A stretch of 64,000 bases of DNA, from assembly GCF_011601275.1 (NCBI RefSeq), contig NZ_JAAOLY010000001.1, positions 62,001 through 126,000 on the forward strand, written 5' to 3'. The position numbers and the translations under genes were made by a program. Of the stretch, positions 38,078 through 47,324 are shown one piece after another (position 1 is the stretch's first letter; each line of letters opens with the position of its first letter). The DNA is from Janthinobacterium lividum (GTDB lineage: Bacteria > Pseudomonadota > Gammaproteobacteria > Burkholderiales > Burkholderiaceae_D). The notes under the pieces are model-generated. The model worked only from the letters and a program-made list of their open reading frames with translations. It did not search any database and was not told where the DNA came from.

Positions 38078-39316
38078 ATGGAAATCCGCCCCATCCTGTC
38101 GGCACTGATGCGCAGCAAGACCGGCGCCGTACTCGTCGCCGTGCAGGTCGCCATCAGCCTGGCCATCCTGGCCAATGCCCTGCATATCGTTAACCTGCGC
38201 CAGGCGATCGCCGCCCGCCCCACCGGCGTGGCCGCCGAAAACGACATCTTTTATGTCAATATCCAGAGCATGGACAAAGGCAGCCACCAGCGCCAGCTGG
38301 CCGACCAGAAACGCCAGGCCGCCTTGCTGCGCGGCCTGCCCGGCGTACTTTCCGTGGCGCAGACCTCGCAGGCCGTGCTGTCGCGTTCCGGCAGCAGCAC
38401 CAATGTCTCCATCAAGCGTGGACAACCCACGGCCAGCGCCACCACGTCGATGTATTTCACGCCTGACTCGCTGGTCCAGACTTACGGACTGAAGCTGGTG
38501 GAAGGTCGTGATTTCCACCCTGACGAAGTGCCGGAAATCGATGAAGACGTCGATGAAAGCTTTCCCAAGGTGGTCATCGTGACGCTCGCCGCGGCGCAAA
38601 AGATCTGGCCTGGCGAAAGCAGCTTTGTCGGCAAGACCCTGTTCAACGGTACCGGCGACGATGACGACGAGATGCGCGTGATCGGCGTGGTGGAGCGGTT
38701 GCAGACACAGGTCGGCCAGGTCAGCGCGCAGGGCGAGCATTCGCTGATCCTGCCGGCGCGCCTGACGGGTTCGCGCGACTCGCTGCTGTACGCCGTGCGG
38801 GCCGAACCTGGACAGCGCGACCGCCTGATGAAGGAGGCCGAACAAGCCATCCGCACTTCCACCAGCGAGCGCCTGCTGGTCCGCACCGATACGCTGGAAA
38901 AGCACCGCAAGGCGCGCTACCGGGCCGACCGTGGCCTGGCCTGGATGCTGATCACCGTCTCGACCCTGCTGCTGCTGGTGACGGCCAGCGGCATCGTCGG
39001 CATCGCCAGCCTGTGGGTGACGCAGCGGCGCAAGCAGATCGGCGTGCGGCGCGCGTTGGGCGCCCGCCGCATCGACATCCTGCGCTATTTTTTGACGGAG
39101 AATTTCATGATCACCAGCGTGGGCGTGGCGGCCGGCGTGGTGCTGGCTTTGGGCTTGAACCAGCTGCTGGTAAGCCAGCTGGAAATGGCGCGCCTGCCGC
39201 CCGGCTATCTGCTGGCCGGCGCGCTCGTGTTCTGGCTGCTGGGCGTGGGCGCGGTGTACGGCCCGGCATGGCGCGCGGCCAGCATTTCGCCCGCCACTGC
39301 CACCCGCAGTACCTGA
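38078..39316 (+). CDS. FtsX/MacB-type ABC permease, second of a pair
   Basis: A 412-residue permease with the same plan as its neighbour: one N-terminal helix, a periplasmic domain and three C-terminal helices, with the coupling segment RRKQIGVRRALGARRIDILR. The two permeases differ clearly in sequence, so the pore is probably a heterodimer. The start at 38078 has GAGG six bases upstream; an ATG at 38066 is less well placed. The periplasmic domain has an acidic run (EIDEDVDE). Confidence 0.9.
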   Translation: MEIRPILSALMRSKTGAVLVAVQVAISLAILANALHIVNLRQAIAARPTGVAAENDIFYVNIQSMDKGSHQRQLADQKRQAALLRGLPGVLSVAQTSQAVLSRSGSSTNVSIKRGQPTASATTSMYFTPDSLVQTYGLKLVEGRDFHPDEVPEIDEDVDESFPKVVIVTLAAAQKIWPGESSFVGKTLFNGTGDDDDEMRVIGVVERLQTQVGQVSAQGEHSLILPARLTGSRDSLLYAVRAEPGQRDRLMKEAEQAIRTSTSERLLVRTDTLEKHRKARYRADRGLAWMLITVSTLLLLVTASGIVGIASLWVTQRRKQIGVRRALGARRIDILRYFLTENFMITSVGVAAGVVLALGLNQLLVSQLEMARLPPGYLLAGALVFWLLGVGAVYGPAWRAASISPATATRST

Positions 39317-39344
39317 GCCGGCACCTGAGTGATATGCTGCGCGC

Positions 39345-40696
<1,352 letters not shown>

Positions 40697-40697
<1 letters not shown>

Positions 40698-42028
40698 TGG
40701 CCTACCGCCCCATGCGCCTCTCCCTGCTCACGCGCTGGACGGCGCTGATCGTCACCTTGCTGGTGCTGGGCATAGTCATCGCCCTGCTGCTCGCGCATTT
40801 TTTGCCGGGCCAGCCGCTGCTGGTGCTGGCCGGCACCCTGCTGTGCGTGCTGCCGGTGGCCGTCATTACCATCCGCGCGCAGCTGCAATCGATGCTGTCG
40901 CTGTTTCGCGCCTTGAGCGGCACGGTGGCCAGCTACCAGGACGGCGACTTCGGCTTCAGCCTGCGCTGGCCGCAGAACGATGAACTGGCCGACCTGGTGG
41001 CGGCCCACAATGCGCTGGGCGACGTGCTGCGCAAGCAGCGCCTGGACCTGGTGCAGCGCGAACTGCTGCTCGACACCATGGTGCAAAACACGCCGGTGGC
41101 CATGCTGCTGGTGGCCGAGGGCAGCGCCATCGTCTACGCCAACCTGGCCGCGCGCCAGCTGCTGCATCACGGCCGCCGGCTCGAAGGGCACCATCTGGCC
41201 GACATCGTGCGCGAGGCGGCGCCGGCCCTGGCCGAAGCGCTGGCGCGCCGCAACGACGGCCTGTTTACCAGCGGCGAAGGGGAACAGGAAGAGGTATATC
41301 ACCTGGCGCGGCGCAGCTTCAGCCTGAACGGGCGCAAGCACGAACTGCTGCTGTTGCGCCAGCTGACCCTGGAACTGCGGCGCCAGGAAGTGCAGACCTG
41401 GAAAAAAGTCATCCGCGTCATCAGCCATGAGCTCAACAACTCGCTGGCGCCACTGGCCTCGCTGGCCCATTCCGGCGCCGAGCTGGTGCGCCGCGGCCAG
41501 ACGGAGCGCCTGCCGCAGATCCTCGCCACCATCGAGGAACGCACGCGTCACCTGGAAACCTTCATCCTCGGCTATGCGCGCTTTGCCAAGCTGCCCGCGC
41601 CGCGCCTGGCGCCGTGCGAATGGCAACCCTTCCTCGACAGCCTGGCCTCGCAAGCGGCCTTCACGCTGGATGGCCCGCCGCCCGCGCAGGCGGCCTTGTT
41701 CGATGCGGCGCAAATGCAGCAAGCACTGCTGAATCTGCTCAAGAATGCCCTGGAATCGGGCTCGCGGGAAGAGCATATCGGCCTGCACGTCAGCCAGGCG
41801 CATGGCCAGCTGCGCATCGAAGTGCGCGACCGCGGGCCGGGGATGAGCGGCGCCGTGCTGGAAAACGCGCTGGTGCCGTTTTATTCCACCAAGCGCAGCG
41901 GCACGGGACTGGGCCTGGCCCTGGCGCGCGAAATCGCCGAAGCCCATGGCGGACGCATCACCCTGGCCAACCGCGAAGGCGGCGGCCTGGCGGTGACCTT
42001 GATTCTGCCTTTGCTGGAAAGAAATTAG
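40697..42028 (+). CDS. Sensor histidine kinase partner of the sigma-54 activator
   Basis: A 443-residue kinase. Two N-terminal helices (about 13-35 and 40-60) are joined by only a short loop, so there is no large periplasmic sensor. A HAMP-like segment and a PAS-like domain (about 125-190) follow, then the H box VISHELNNSLAPLASLAH with H244, N box NLLKNALESG, DRGPGMSG and the G box SGTGLGLALA. The domain plan resembles NtrY-like kinases. Its start overlaps the regulator stop (TGATG). The signal may be sensed in the membrane or cytoplasm. Confidence 0.93.
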
Positions 42029-42076
42029 TTCCTCTACAACGATTTTTAAATCACACCATCCGCAATTATTTTTCAG

Positions 42077-42180
42077 TGCAATATTAATAATTATAGTTTT
42101 TAATATTGCAACTTCATGAGCGCCATGCCCGTGTGTTAGAAATAAGCTATTTAAGTTTGCATAATGATATAAAAATAGCT
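42077..42180. promoter_or_regulatory. AT-rich region with two inverted repeats
   Basis: The gap 42029-42265 is strongly AT-rich in a GC-rich neighbourhood. TGCAATATTAA (42077-42087) and TTAATATTGCA (42100-42110) are perfect 11-base inverted copies. AGCTATTT (42145-42152) and AAATAGCT (42173-42180) are a second pair, the latter ending just before the -35 of the 42183 promoter. They could be operators or sites for a nucleoid protein; no T-run marks them as terminators. Confidence 0.45.
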
Positions 42181-42182
42181 CA

Positions 42183-42211
42183 TTGACAACGAATTGTCTT
42201 GGCGATAATTT
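42183..42211 (+). promoter_or_regulatory. Sigma-70 promoter of the PEP-CTERM gene
   Basis: A perfect TTGACA (42183-42188) is separated by 17 bases from TAATTT (42206-42211). The predicted leader to the 42266 start is about 48 nt and contains GGGGA before the ATG. Confidence 0.65.
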
Positions 42212-42265
42212 ATCAGCGCGGTACGGTTTTTTTGAAACATTAATCGTTTTTTCGCGGGGATCAAC

Positions 42266-42790
42266 ATGAAACTAAAATCACTCATCGCAGCGGCAGTACT
42301 CAGCGCCGCCTCCATCGGCAGCGCCAGCGCCACCGCCTACACCGTCAACCTCGTCAATACCACGGGCAATCTGTGGACCAGCGGTTTCAACGCCGTACCC
42401 AGCCCCCTCGGCGACTTCACGGATACCTTCACGTTTACGCCGAATGCCACCTTCGGTTCCACCGCGCAAGCCTTCCTGGCCAACCTGTCAGTCACGGGCA
42501 CGGACAGCTCCTCCATCCACTTCACCAGTGCCGACCTGAACGGCATAGGACTGACCGGCTTTGGCGGCCCCACCGTCTTTGGCTATGCCCAGGGTGAAAT
42601 ACTGGCACCGACGAGCGTCCTGTTCAATGGCCCGCTGGTCCTGACCGTGATGGGCAACACCAAGGGCGGCAGCTATGGCGGCGTCTTCAACCTGAATCTG
42701 GCTCCCGTTCCTGAACCGGAAACCTATGGCATGCTGCTCGCTGGCCTGGGCATACTTGGCTTCCTGGCGCGACGCCGCAAGCAATCTTGA
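42266..42790 (+). CDS. Exported PEP-CTERM sorting-domain protein
   Basis: A 174-residue protein. Signal peptide to about residue 23 (SASA-TAYT). The mature part is rich in Thr, Ser, Gly and Phe, probably beta-rich. The C-terminus carries VPEPETYGMLLAGLGILGF followed by LARRRKQS: Pro-Glu-Pro box, membrane helix and basic end, the sorting signal cut by exosortase (EpsH type). No exosortase is in the window. Such proteins are linked to exopolysaccharide or floc formation. A strong terminator follows. Confidence 0.88.
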   Translation: MKLKSLIAAAVLSAASIGSASATAYTVNLVNTTGNLWTSGFNAVPSPLGDFTDTFTFTPNATFGSTAQAFLANLSVTGTDSSSIHFTSADLNGIGLTGFGGPTVFGYAQGEILAPTSVLFNGPLVLTVMGNTKGGSYGGVFNLNLAPVPEPETYGMLLAGLGILGFLARRRKQS

Positions 42791-42801
42791 ACGCTCCGCC
42801 C

Positions 42802-42828
42802 AAAAGACGCCCCGGCGTCTTTTTTTTG
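42802..42828 (+). terminator. Rho-independent terminator after the PEP-CTERM gene
   Basis: AAAAGACGCC (42802-42811) and GGCGTCTTTT (42814-42823) form the stem, followed by further T residues to 42827. It lies 11 bases past the stop codon. Confidence 0.88.
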
Positions 42829-42848
42829 GCGGCTGCTAAACTGACGCC

Positions 42849-43628
42849 ATGACGACCGACTTTACCTCCACCAGCCACACCGCTTTCAGCCACCCGGGCC
42901 ACCCGCCCGCCACCACCACCGAACACCGCGGCATCCGCTACCTGCACCTGGGCACCAAGTGGGTGCAAGGCGCCATGCGCCTCGACAAACCCGACGCCAT
43001 CGAACTCGAATACGTGCAGATGATGATGATGTGGATGCTGTTCAAGACGCAGCCCAGACGCATCGTGCAGCTGGGCCTGGGCAGCGCCGCGCTGACCAAG
43101 TTCAGCTACCGCCGCTTCCCCGACGCCACGGTCACGGCCATCGAACTCAATCCGAACGTGATCGCCATCTGCGGCGCCCAGTTCGCGCTGCCGCCAAACG
43201 ACGCACGCCTTGACGTGCGCGAAATGAATGCGCTCGACTTCGTGCTCGACCCGGCCAACCACGGCACCGTCGACGCGCTGCAAGTGGACCTGTACGATGA
43301 GGACGCGCGCGGCCCCGTGCTCGACACGCCCGAGTTCTACCAGGCCTGCTTCGACTGCCTGACGGACGACGGCATCATGTGCACGAATGTCTTCGGCGAC
43401 TTCCCCAACTACGACAAGAATTTGCAGGCGATGGAACTGGTCTTCGACGCCGTCGTCTGGGTGCCGGAAATGGAAGATGAAAACATCGTCGTGCTGGCCT
43501 TCAAAAAATCGCCATCGCTCGACTTCAGCGATTTATACGAACGCGCCGCCACCATCAAGAAGCAGTTCAACCTGCCCGCCAAGAACTGGGTCAACGGCTT
43601 GAAGCAGTGGATGCTGGACCAACAGTAA
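42849..43628 (+). CDS. Spermidine-synthase-like methyltransferase-fold protein
   Basis: A 259-residue soluble protein with the Rossmann fold of the spermidine synthase family: motif I IVQLGLGSAALTKF (in place of the usual GGGDG), motif II VTAIELNPNVIAI, and DALQVDLYDEDARGP for the catalytic Asp region. The altered motif I and missing aminopropyl-acceptor features make a true polyamine synthase uncertain. It sits between a terminator and the convergent MocR gene, ten bases away, so it is probably transcribed alone. Confidence 0.78.
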   Translation: MTTDFTSTSHTAFSHPGHPPATTTEHRGIRYLHLGTKWVQGAMRLDKPDAIELEYVQMMMMWMLFKTQPRRIVQLGLGSAALTKFSYRRFPDATVTAIELNPNVIAICGAQFALPPNDARLDVREMNALDFVLDPANHGTVDALQVDLYDEDARGPVLDTPEFYQACFDCLTDDGIMCTNVFGDFPNYDKNLQAMELVFDAVVWVPEMEDENIVVLAFKKSPSLDFSDLYERAATIKKQFNLPAKNWVNGLKQWMLDQQ

Positions 43629-43638
43629 AGTCGCAATC

Positions 43639-45111
43639 TCACGCTGGCAGCACTGCACCCAGGCGGCGCGCCAGGCCATCCATATTCTCGGCCGGCACCT
43701 GCGCATAACCGAGCAGGAAACCGTTCCAGCCCGGCCCTTCTCCCGTGCCATGCGCGGACAACGCCAGCGCCACGATGCCGTCCTGTGCGGCGCGGCGGCT
43801 CAGCGCCAGGTCATCCCATGCCGTATCGTGAAAGCGCAGCGCAAGGTGCATGCCGGCCGTGCCGCCATGGATGGCCGCGCCGCCACACGCATGGCGCTGC
43901 AGCGCCTCGCTCAAGGCATCGCGCCGCTGGCGGTACAGGCGGCGCATGCGGCGCACATGGCGCGCAAACAGGCCGCTGCGCAGGAACTCGGCCAGCGCCA
44001 GCTGTTCGGCCACGCGGCCACGCGCGGCGCCCTGCGCCTGCATCTGCGCGAAGGCCCCGGCCAGCGCGGCCGGCACGACGATAAAGGCCAGGCGCAAGGC
44101 GGGGAACATGGTCTTGCTGAAGGTGCCCAGGTACACGATGGGCGCGTCCGCCACCAGACCCTGCATGGCCGCCAGCGGCGGGCCGCCATGGCGAAACTCG
44201 CTGTCGTAATCGTCTTCAATGATCAGGGCGCCGGCCGTGCGCGCGCGTTCGAGCAGCGCCATGCGGCGCGCGGGACTAAGCACGCTGCCCGTCGGATACT
44301 GGTGCGACGGCGTCGTGTAGATCAGCCGAGGCGGCGTAGCGCGCCAGTCGTCATCCGTCGGCGCGATGCCATCCATGTCGACGGCGATGCCCGTCACCTG
44401 CAAGCCGGCGCCACGGCCCGCCGCCAGCGCGCCGCCATAGCCGGGATGCTCGATCCACAAGGTATCGCCCTGGTCGGCAAAGGCGCGCAGGCAGACATCG
44501 AGACTGCTCTGCGTGCCGTCCGTGATGAACACCTGGCTCGCATCGCAAACGACGCCGCGCGCTGCGCGCAGATGGTCGGCAATGGCCATGCGCAGCTGCG
44601 GCTCGCCGGCAGGGTCGCCGTAATTGAGCTGGCGCGGCGTCAGCGCGCGCCACGCGCGGTCCAGCATGCGGCGCCACTGCGCCAGAGGAAATTCGTCAAG
44701 CGCCGGCACGCCAGGCGCGAACGCGCCCATGGCGTCGGCGGGAAACACCACCGCCGCGCTGGCATCCTGTCCCGACACGCCACGCAAATACCGGGCGCGG
44801 CGCGACAAGCCATCCTGGCCTGCGCCCACTGGCGGTGCGGTCGGCACGCCAACGCTGCCGGCGACGACGGTGCCGCGCCGGTCCGGCAAGACAAACCCTT
44901 CGCTGGCCAATTGCTCGTAGGCGTACAGCACGGTATTGCGCGCCAGCCCCAGTTCGGCCGCCAGCACGCGCGTGGCGGCCAGGCGCGTGCCGGGCGCCAG
45001 CTGGCCGCTGCGGATCGCCGCGCGTAGGCATTCATGCAACAGGCGCTGGCGCGGCCAGCCCCGCTCGCGGTGCGTGCGCTCGAATGCGTTCAGCAGCAAA
45101 GCGAAATCCAT
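43639..45111 (-). CDS. MocR-family PLP-dependent transcriptional regulator (PdxR-like)
   Basis: A 490-residue regulator. A GntR-type winged helix (about 12-80, with LAAELGLARNTVLYAYEQL) is joined to an aminotransferase class I domain. The PLP-binding Lys is in YLGTFSKTMFPALRL, and the Asp/Tyr contacts lie in the DDYDSEF segment. MocR proteins sense PLP or related compounds and usually control the adjacent divergent gene, here an FMN-binding oxidase-like protein. That fits a role in vitamin B6 or amine metabolism. Confidence 0.9.
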   Translation of the reverse strand: MDFALLLNAFERTHRERGWPRQRLLHECLRAAIRSGQLAPGTRLAATRVLAAELGLARNTVLYAYEQLASEGFVLPDRRGTVVAGSVGVPTAPPVGAGQDGLSRRARYLRGVSGQDASAAVVFPADAMGAFAPGVPALDEFPLAQWRRMLDRAWRALTPRQLNYGDPAGEPQLRMAIADHLRAARGVVCDASQVFITDGTQSSLDVCLRAFADQGDTLWIEHPGYGGALAAGRGAGLQVTGIAVDMDGIAPTDDDWRATPPRLIYTTPSHQYPTGSVLSPARRMALLERARTAGALIIEDDYDSEFRHGGPPLAAMQGLVADAPIVYLGTFSKTMFPALRLAFIVVPAALAGAFAQMQAQGAARGRVAEQLALAEFLRSGLFARHVRRMRRLYRQRRDALSEALQRHACGGAAIHGGTAGMHLALRFHDTAWDDLALSRRAAQDGIVALALSAHGTGEGPGWNGFLLGYAQVPAENMDGLARRLGAVLPA

Positions 45112-45127
45112 GCGCTCCCCTCCATCG

Positions 45128-45186
45128 TGGCTCTATATTATTTCTCACTTCTGGATCTTTTTTCAGAGCCAGATGCCGATTATAGT
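45128..45186. promoter_or_regulatory. MocR operator/promoter region
   Basis: TGGCTCT (45128-45134) and AGAGCCA (45165-45171) are perfect inverted copies 30 bases apart. TCTGG (45150-45154) and CCAGA (45169-45173) form a second, overlapping pair. TATAGT (45181-45186) is a likely -10 of the 45221 gene without a good -35, as expected for a promoter that needs an activator. Confidence 0.45.
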
Positions 45187-45220
45187 GCGGCCTGCTTCTT
45201 CAACCAACGGGATTTCCGCC

Positions 45221-45877
45221 ATGACCGCTACCACCCTGCCTCCCAGCCCCCGTACCCGCGTGCGCCGCGTCGCCGAACTGGCCAGCTACGAGCAAGCCAC
45301 CTTGCACGCCATCCTTGATGCCGCCTACCTGTGCCATATTGCCTTCCACGACGACAAGGGCAGCCATTGCATCCCGACCGCCTGCTGGCGCATCGATGGC
45401 CACCTGTACATCCATGGTTCGAACGGCAGCCGCATGCTCAAGGTCTTGCAAGATAACGACGTGTGCGTGACGGTCACCCATCTCGACGGCCTGGTACTGG
45501 CGCGCTCCGCCTTCAACCACACGATGAACTACCGTTCGGCGATGGTGTACGGGCAGTTTGAAAAAGTGAGCGACATCGGCCAGCAGCATGCGGCCATGGA
45601 CGCGCTGATGGAAAAGCTGGCGCCGGGACGCCTGGCGCAGGTGCGCGGAGGCAACGCCAAGGAATACGCGGCCACCACCGTGCTGCGCATCGCGCTCGAC
45701 GAATACGCCGTCAAGCAGCGCAAGGGCGGTCCGCTCGACGATGCGGACGACATGGCGCATGCCGTCTGGACGGGCGAACTGCCGTTCACGCACGGCCGTG
45801 GCGCGGCCATCGCCGATGCGCTCAACACCTGCGACATGCCCGCGTATGCCGCCGCATGGGGTACGGAATCCGCTTGA
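45221..45877 (+). CDS. Pyridoxamine 5'-phosphate oxidase family FMN-binding protein
   Basis: A 218-residue protein with the split-barrel fold: HIAFHDDKGSHCIPTACWRI, HLYIHGSNGSRMLK and VCVTVTHLDGLVLARSAFNH follow the order of FMN-binding strands in this family. It is not the canonical PdxH in sequence. The start at 45221 is preceded by ACGGGA; longer frames run into the divergent gene. Position beside a MocR gene suggests it is that regulator's target. Confidence 0.85.
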   Translation: MTATTLPPSPRTRVRRVAELASYEQATLHAILDAAYLCHIAFHDDKGSHCIPTACWRIDGHLYIHGSNGSRMLKVLQDNDVCVTVTHLDGLVLARSAFNHTMNYRSAMVYGQFEKVSDIGQQHAAMDALMEKLAPGRLAQVRGGNAKEYAATTVLRIALDEYAVKQRKGGPLDDADDMAHAVWTGELPFTHGRGAAIADALNTCDMPAYAAAWGTESA

Positions 45878-45962
45878 CCGACCAGCGTGCTTGGCCGATG
45901 ATCGGCGTTGATGGCGATCGCCACCAATTGACCAACCGATCCAATCACGCATGGAGCAAATG

Positions 45963-46793
45963 ATGATGAAGCGAGTATCCCTGGCCGCGGCCCTGACGGT
46001 CATGCTGGCCTGTGGCGGCAGCGGCGCGGCACTGGCCGCCGATACGGGCGACGCGGCCCTGAAGGCGGCCATCGCCGGCAGCGCGCGCACGCCGGCCAAC
46101 GCGCTGCGCGACGGCGCACGCCACCCGTATGAAACGCTGACGTTCTTCGGCATCAAGCCAAACATGACGGTGGTGGAACTGGCGCCCGGCGGCGGCTGGT
46201 ACACGGAGATCCTGGCACCCTACCTGCGCGACAACGGCAAGCTGATCGCGGCCGGCAACGACCCGCAATCCGCCAACGAAGGCGCGCGCCGTGGCGCGGC
46301 GCGCTTCCAGCAAAAACTCGACGCCAATCCAGCCGCCTTCGGCAAGGTGGACATCGGTGCCTTCGCGCCACCCACCACCTACCGCATCGCGCCCAAGGGC
46401 ACGGCCGACATGGTGCTCACCTTCCGCAATATCCACAACTGGATACCGATCGGCGAAGCAGGCATGCAGACCCTGTTCAAGGAAGTGTATGACAGCCTGA
46501 AACCGGGCGGCGTGTTCGGCGTCGTCGAGCACCGCCTGCCGGCGAGCAAGGCGCAGGATGCCACGGCCAGCAGCGGCTACATGCACGAAGCGTACGTGAT
46601 CAAGCTGGCCGAAGGAGCGGGTTTCAAACTGGCGGCCAAATCGGAGATCAACGCCAATCCGAAAGACACGGCGGACCACCAGGGGGGCGTCTGGGCGCTG
46701 CCGCCCACCTACGCCAACAAGGATGTGGACCGGGCCAAGTACACGGCCATCGGCGAGAGCGACCGCATGACCTTGAAGTTCGTCAAGCCATAA
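45963..46793 (+). CDS. Exported class I methyltransferase-like protein
   Basis: A 276-residue protein. A signal peptide (KRVSLAAALTVMLACGGSG, cleavage near ALAA) is followed by a SAM-binding Rossmann domain: MTVVELAPGGGWYTEIL (motif I), DMVLTFRNIHNW, and SLKPGGVFGVVEHRL. A methyltransferase fold behind a signal peptide is unusual because SAM is cytoplasmic. A weak lipobox (MLAC) is possible. Of several in-frame ATGs, 45963 has GGAG at the best distance; 45951 is the longest choice. A GC-rich hairpin follows. Confidence 0.8.
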   Translation: MMKRVSLAAALTVMLACGGSGAALAADTGDAALKAAIAGSARTPANALRDGARHPYETLTFFGIKPNMTVVELAPGGGWYTEILAPYLRDNGKLIAAGNDPQSANEGARRGAARFQQKLDANPAAFGKVDIGAFAPPTTYRIAPKGTADMVLTFRNIHNWIPIGEAGMQTLFKEVYDSLKPGGVFGVVEHRLPASKAQDATASSGYMHEAYVIKLAEGAGFKLAAKSEINANPKDTADHQGGVWALPPTYANKDVDRAKYTAIGESDRMTLKFVKP

Positions 46794-46802
46794 AAAGCAA
46801 AC

Positions 46803-46829
46803 GGCGGCGTGCCACTCCGGCGCGCCGCC
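46803..46829. terminator. Hairpin between convergent genes
   Basis: GGCGGCGTGCC (46803-46813) pairs with GGCGCGCCGCC (46819-46829) with one wobble and a 5-base loop. There is no T-run. It lies between the methyltransferase-like gene and the second small Cys-rich gene. Confidence 0.45.
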
Positions 46830-46852
46830 CGATCCCGGATTCGAGTGCCGCC

Positions 46853-47047
46853 TTACAGGTGGATGCCGTAGACGCCGCACAGGCGCTTGACCAGGGTGCA
46901 GGCGTTGGCATCGCCGTCCGTCACGCAGGCCGTGTAGGCTTCCTCGCAAGTTTCACGCGTTGGCAAGGCAAACGCGGAAGAACTGATGGCGCCGGCAAAA
47001 CCGACGGCGGCGCAAAAGACAAATACGGCTTTTTTCACATTGATCAT
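46853..47047 (-). CDS. Tiny exported protein with four cysteines, C-x6-C-x8-C-x6-C
   Basis: A 64-residue protein, function unknown. Signal peptide MINVKKAVFVFCAAVGFAGA to SAFA, then a mature part with four Cys spaced 6-8-6. The start at 47047 has GGGAT upstream; a TTG six codons earlier is less likely. Total length and Cys core match the protein at 18067-18261, which adds an outer Cys pair at x3 on each side, while the other residues differ. A two-helix hairpin held by disulfides is a plausible fold for both. The 277-base gap 47048-47324 beyond it shows only the terminator at 47283-47308. Confidence 0.68.
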   Translation of the reverse strand: MINVKKAVFVFCAAVGFAGAISSSAFALPTRETCEEAYTACVTDGDANACTLVKRLCGVYGIHL

Positions 47048-47282
47048 TTTTATCCCATTCCCCAAAGTTGAGTCGTTCTAAAAACCACTGGAAGACAAAG
47101 ACGTCAGCCGCCAGCAAGCGCCTGTCGACAGGCGAATTTCATGGCGCACGGAAATAGTAGCACCTTGTGAAATTAGTAAATAAGCAAACAGGGAAACAAG
47201 ATAACGTTTCTTTTTCACCCCATTTCATGGAATAAAAACCGGCGCGCCGCCCTCCTGCCGCGCATTTGCATGGCAACGGGCG

Positions 47283-47308
47283 AAAAAAAACCGCAGCACA
47301 GGCTGCGG
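47283..47308 (-). terminator. Rho-independent terminator after the serine hydrolase gene
   Basis: CCGCAG (47291-47296) and CTGCGG (47303-47308) enclose a 6-base loop. On the minus strand eight T follow (complement of 47283-47290); on the plus strand four T follow. Confidence 0.85.
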
Positions 47309-47324
47309 TTTTGGTATCGACCCT

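Noticed and set aside
42077-42110. Intrinsic terminator for the kinase gene
   Set aside because: The stem is almost all A and T and no T-run follows, so it is more likely a DNA site.
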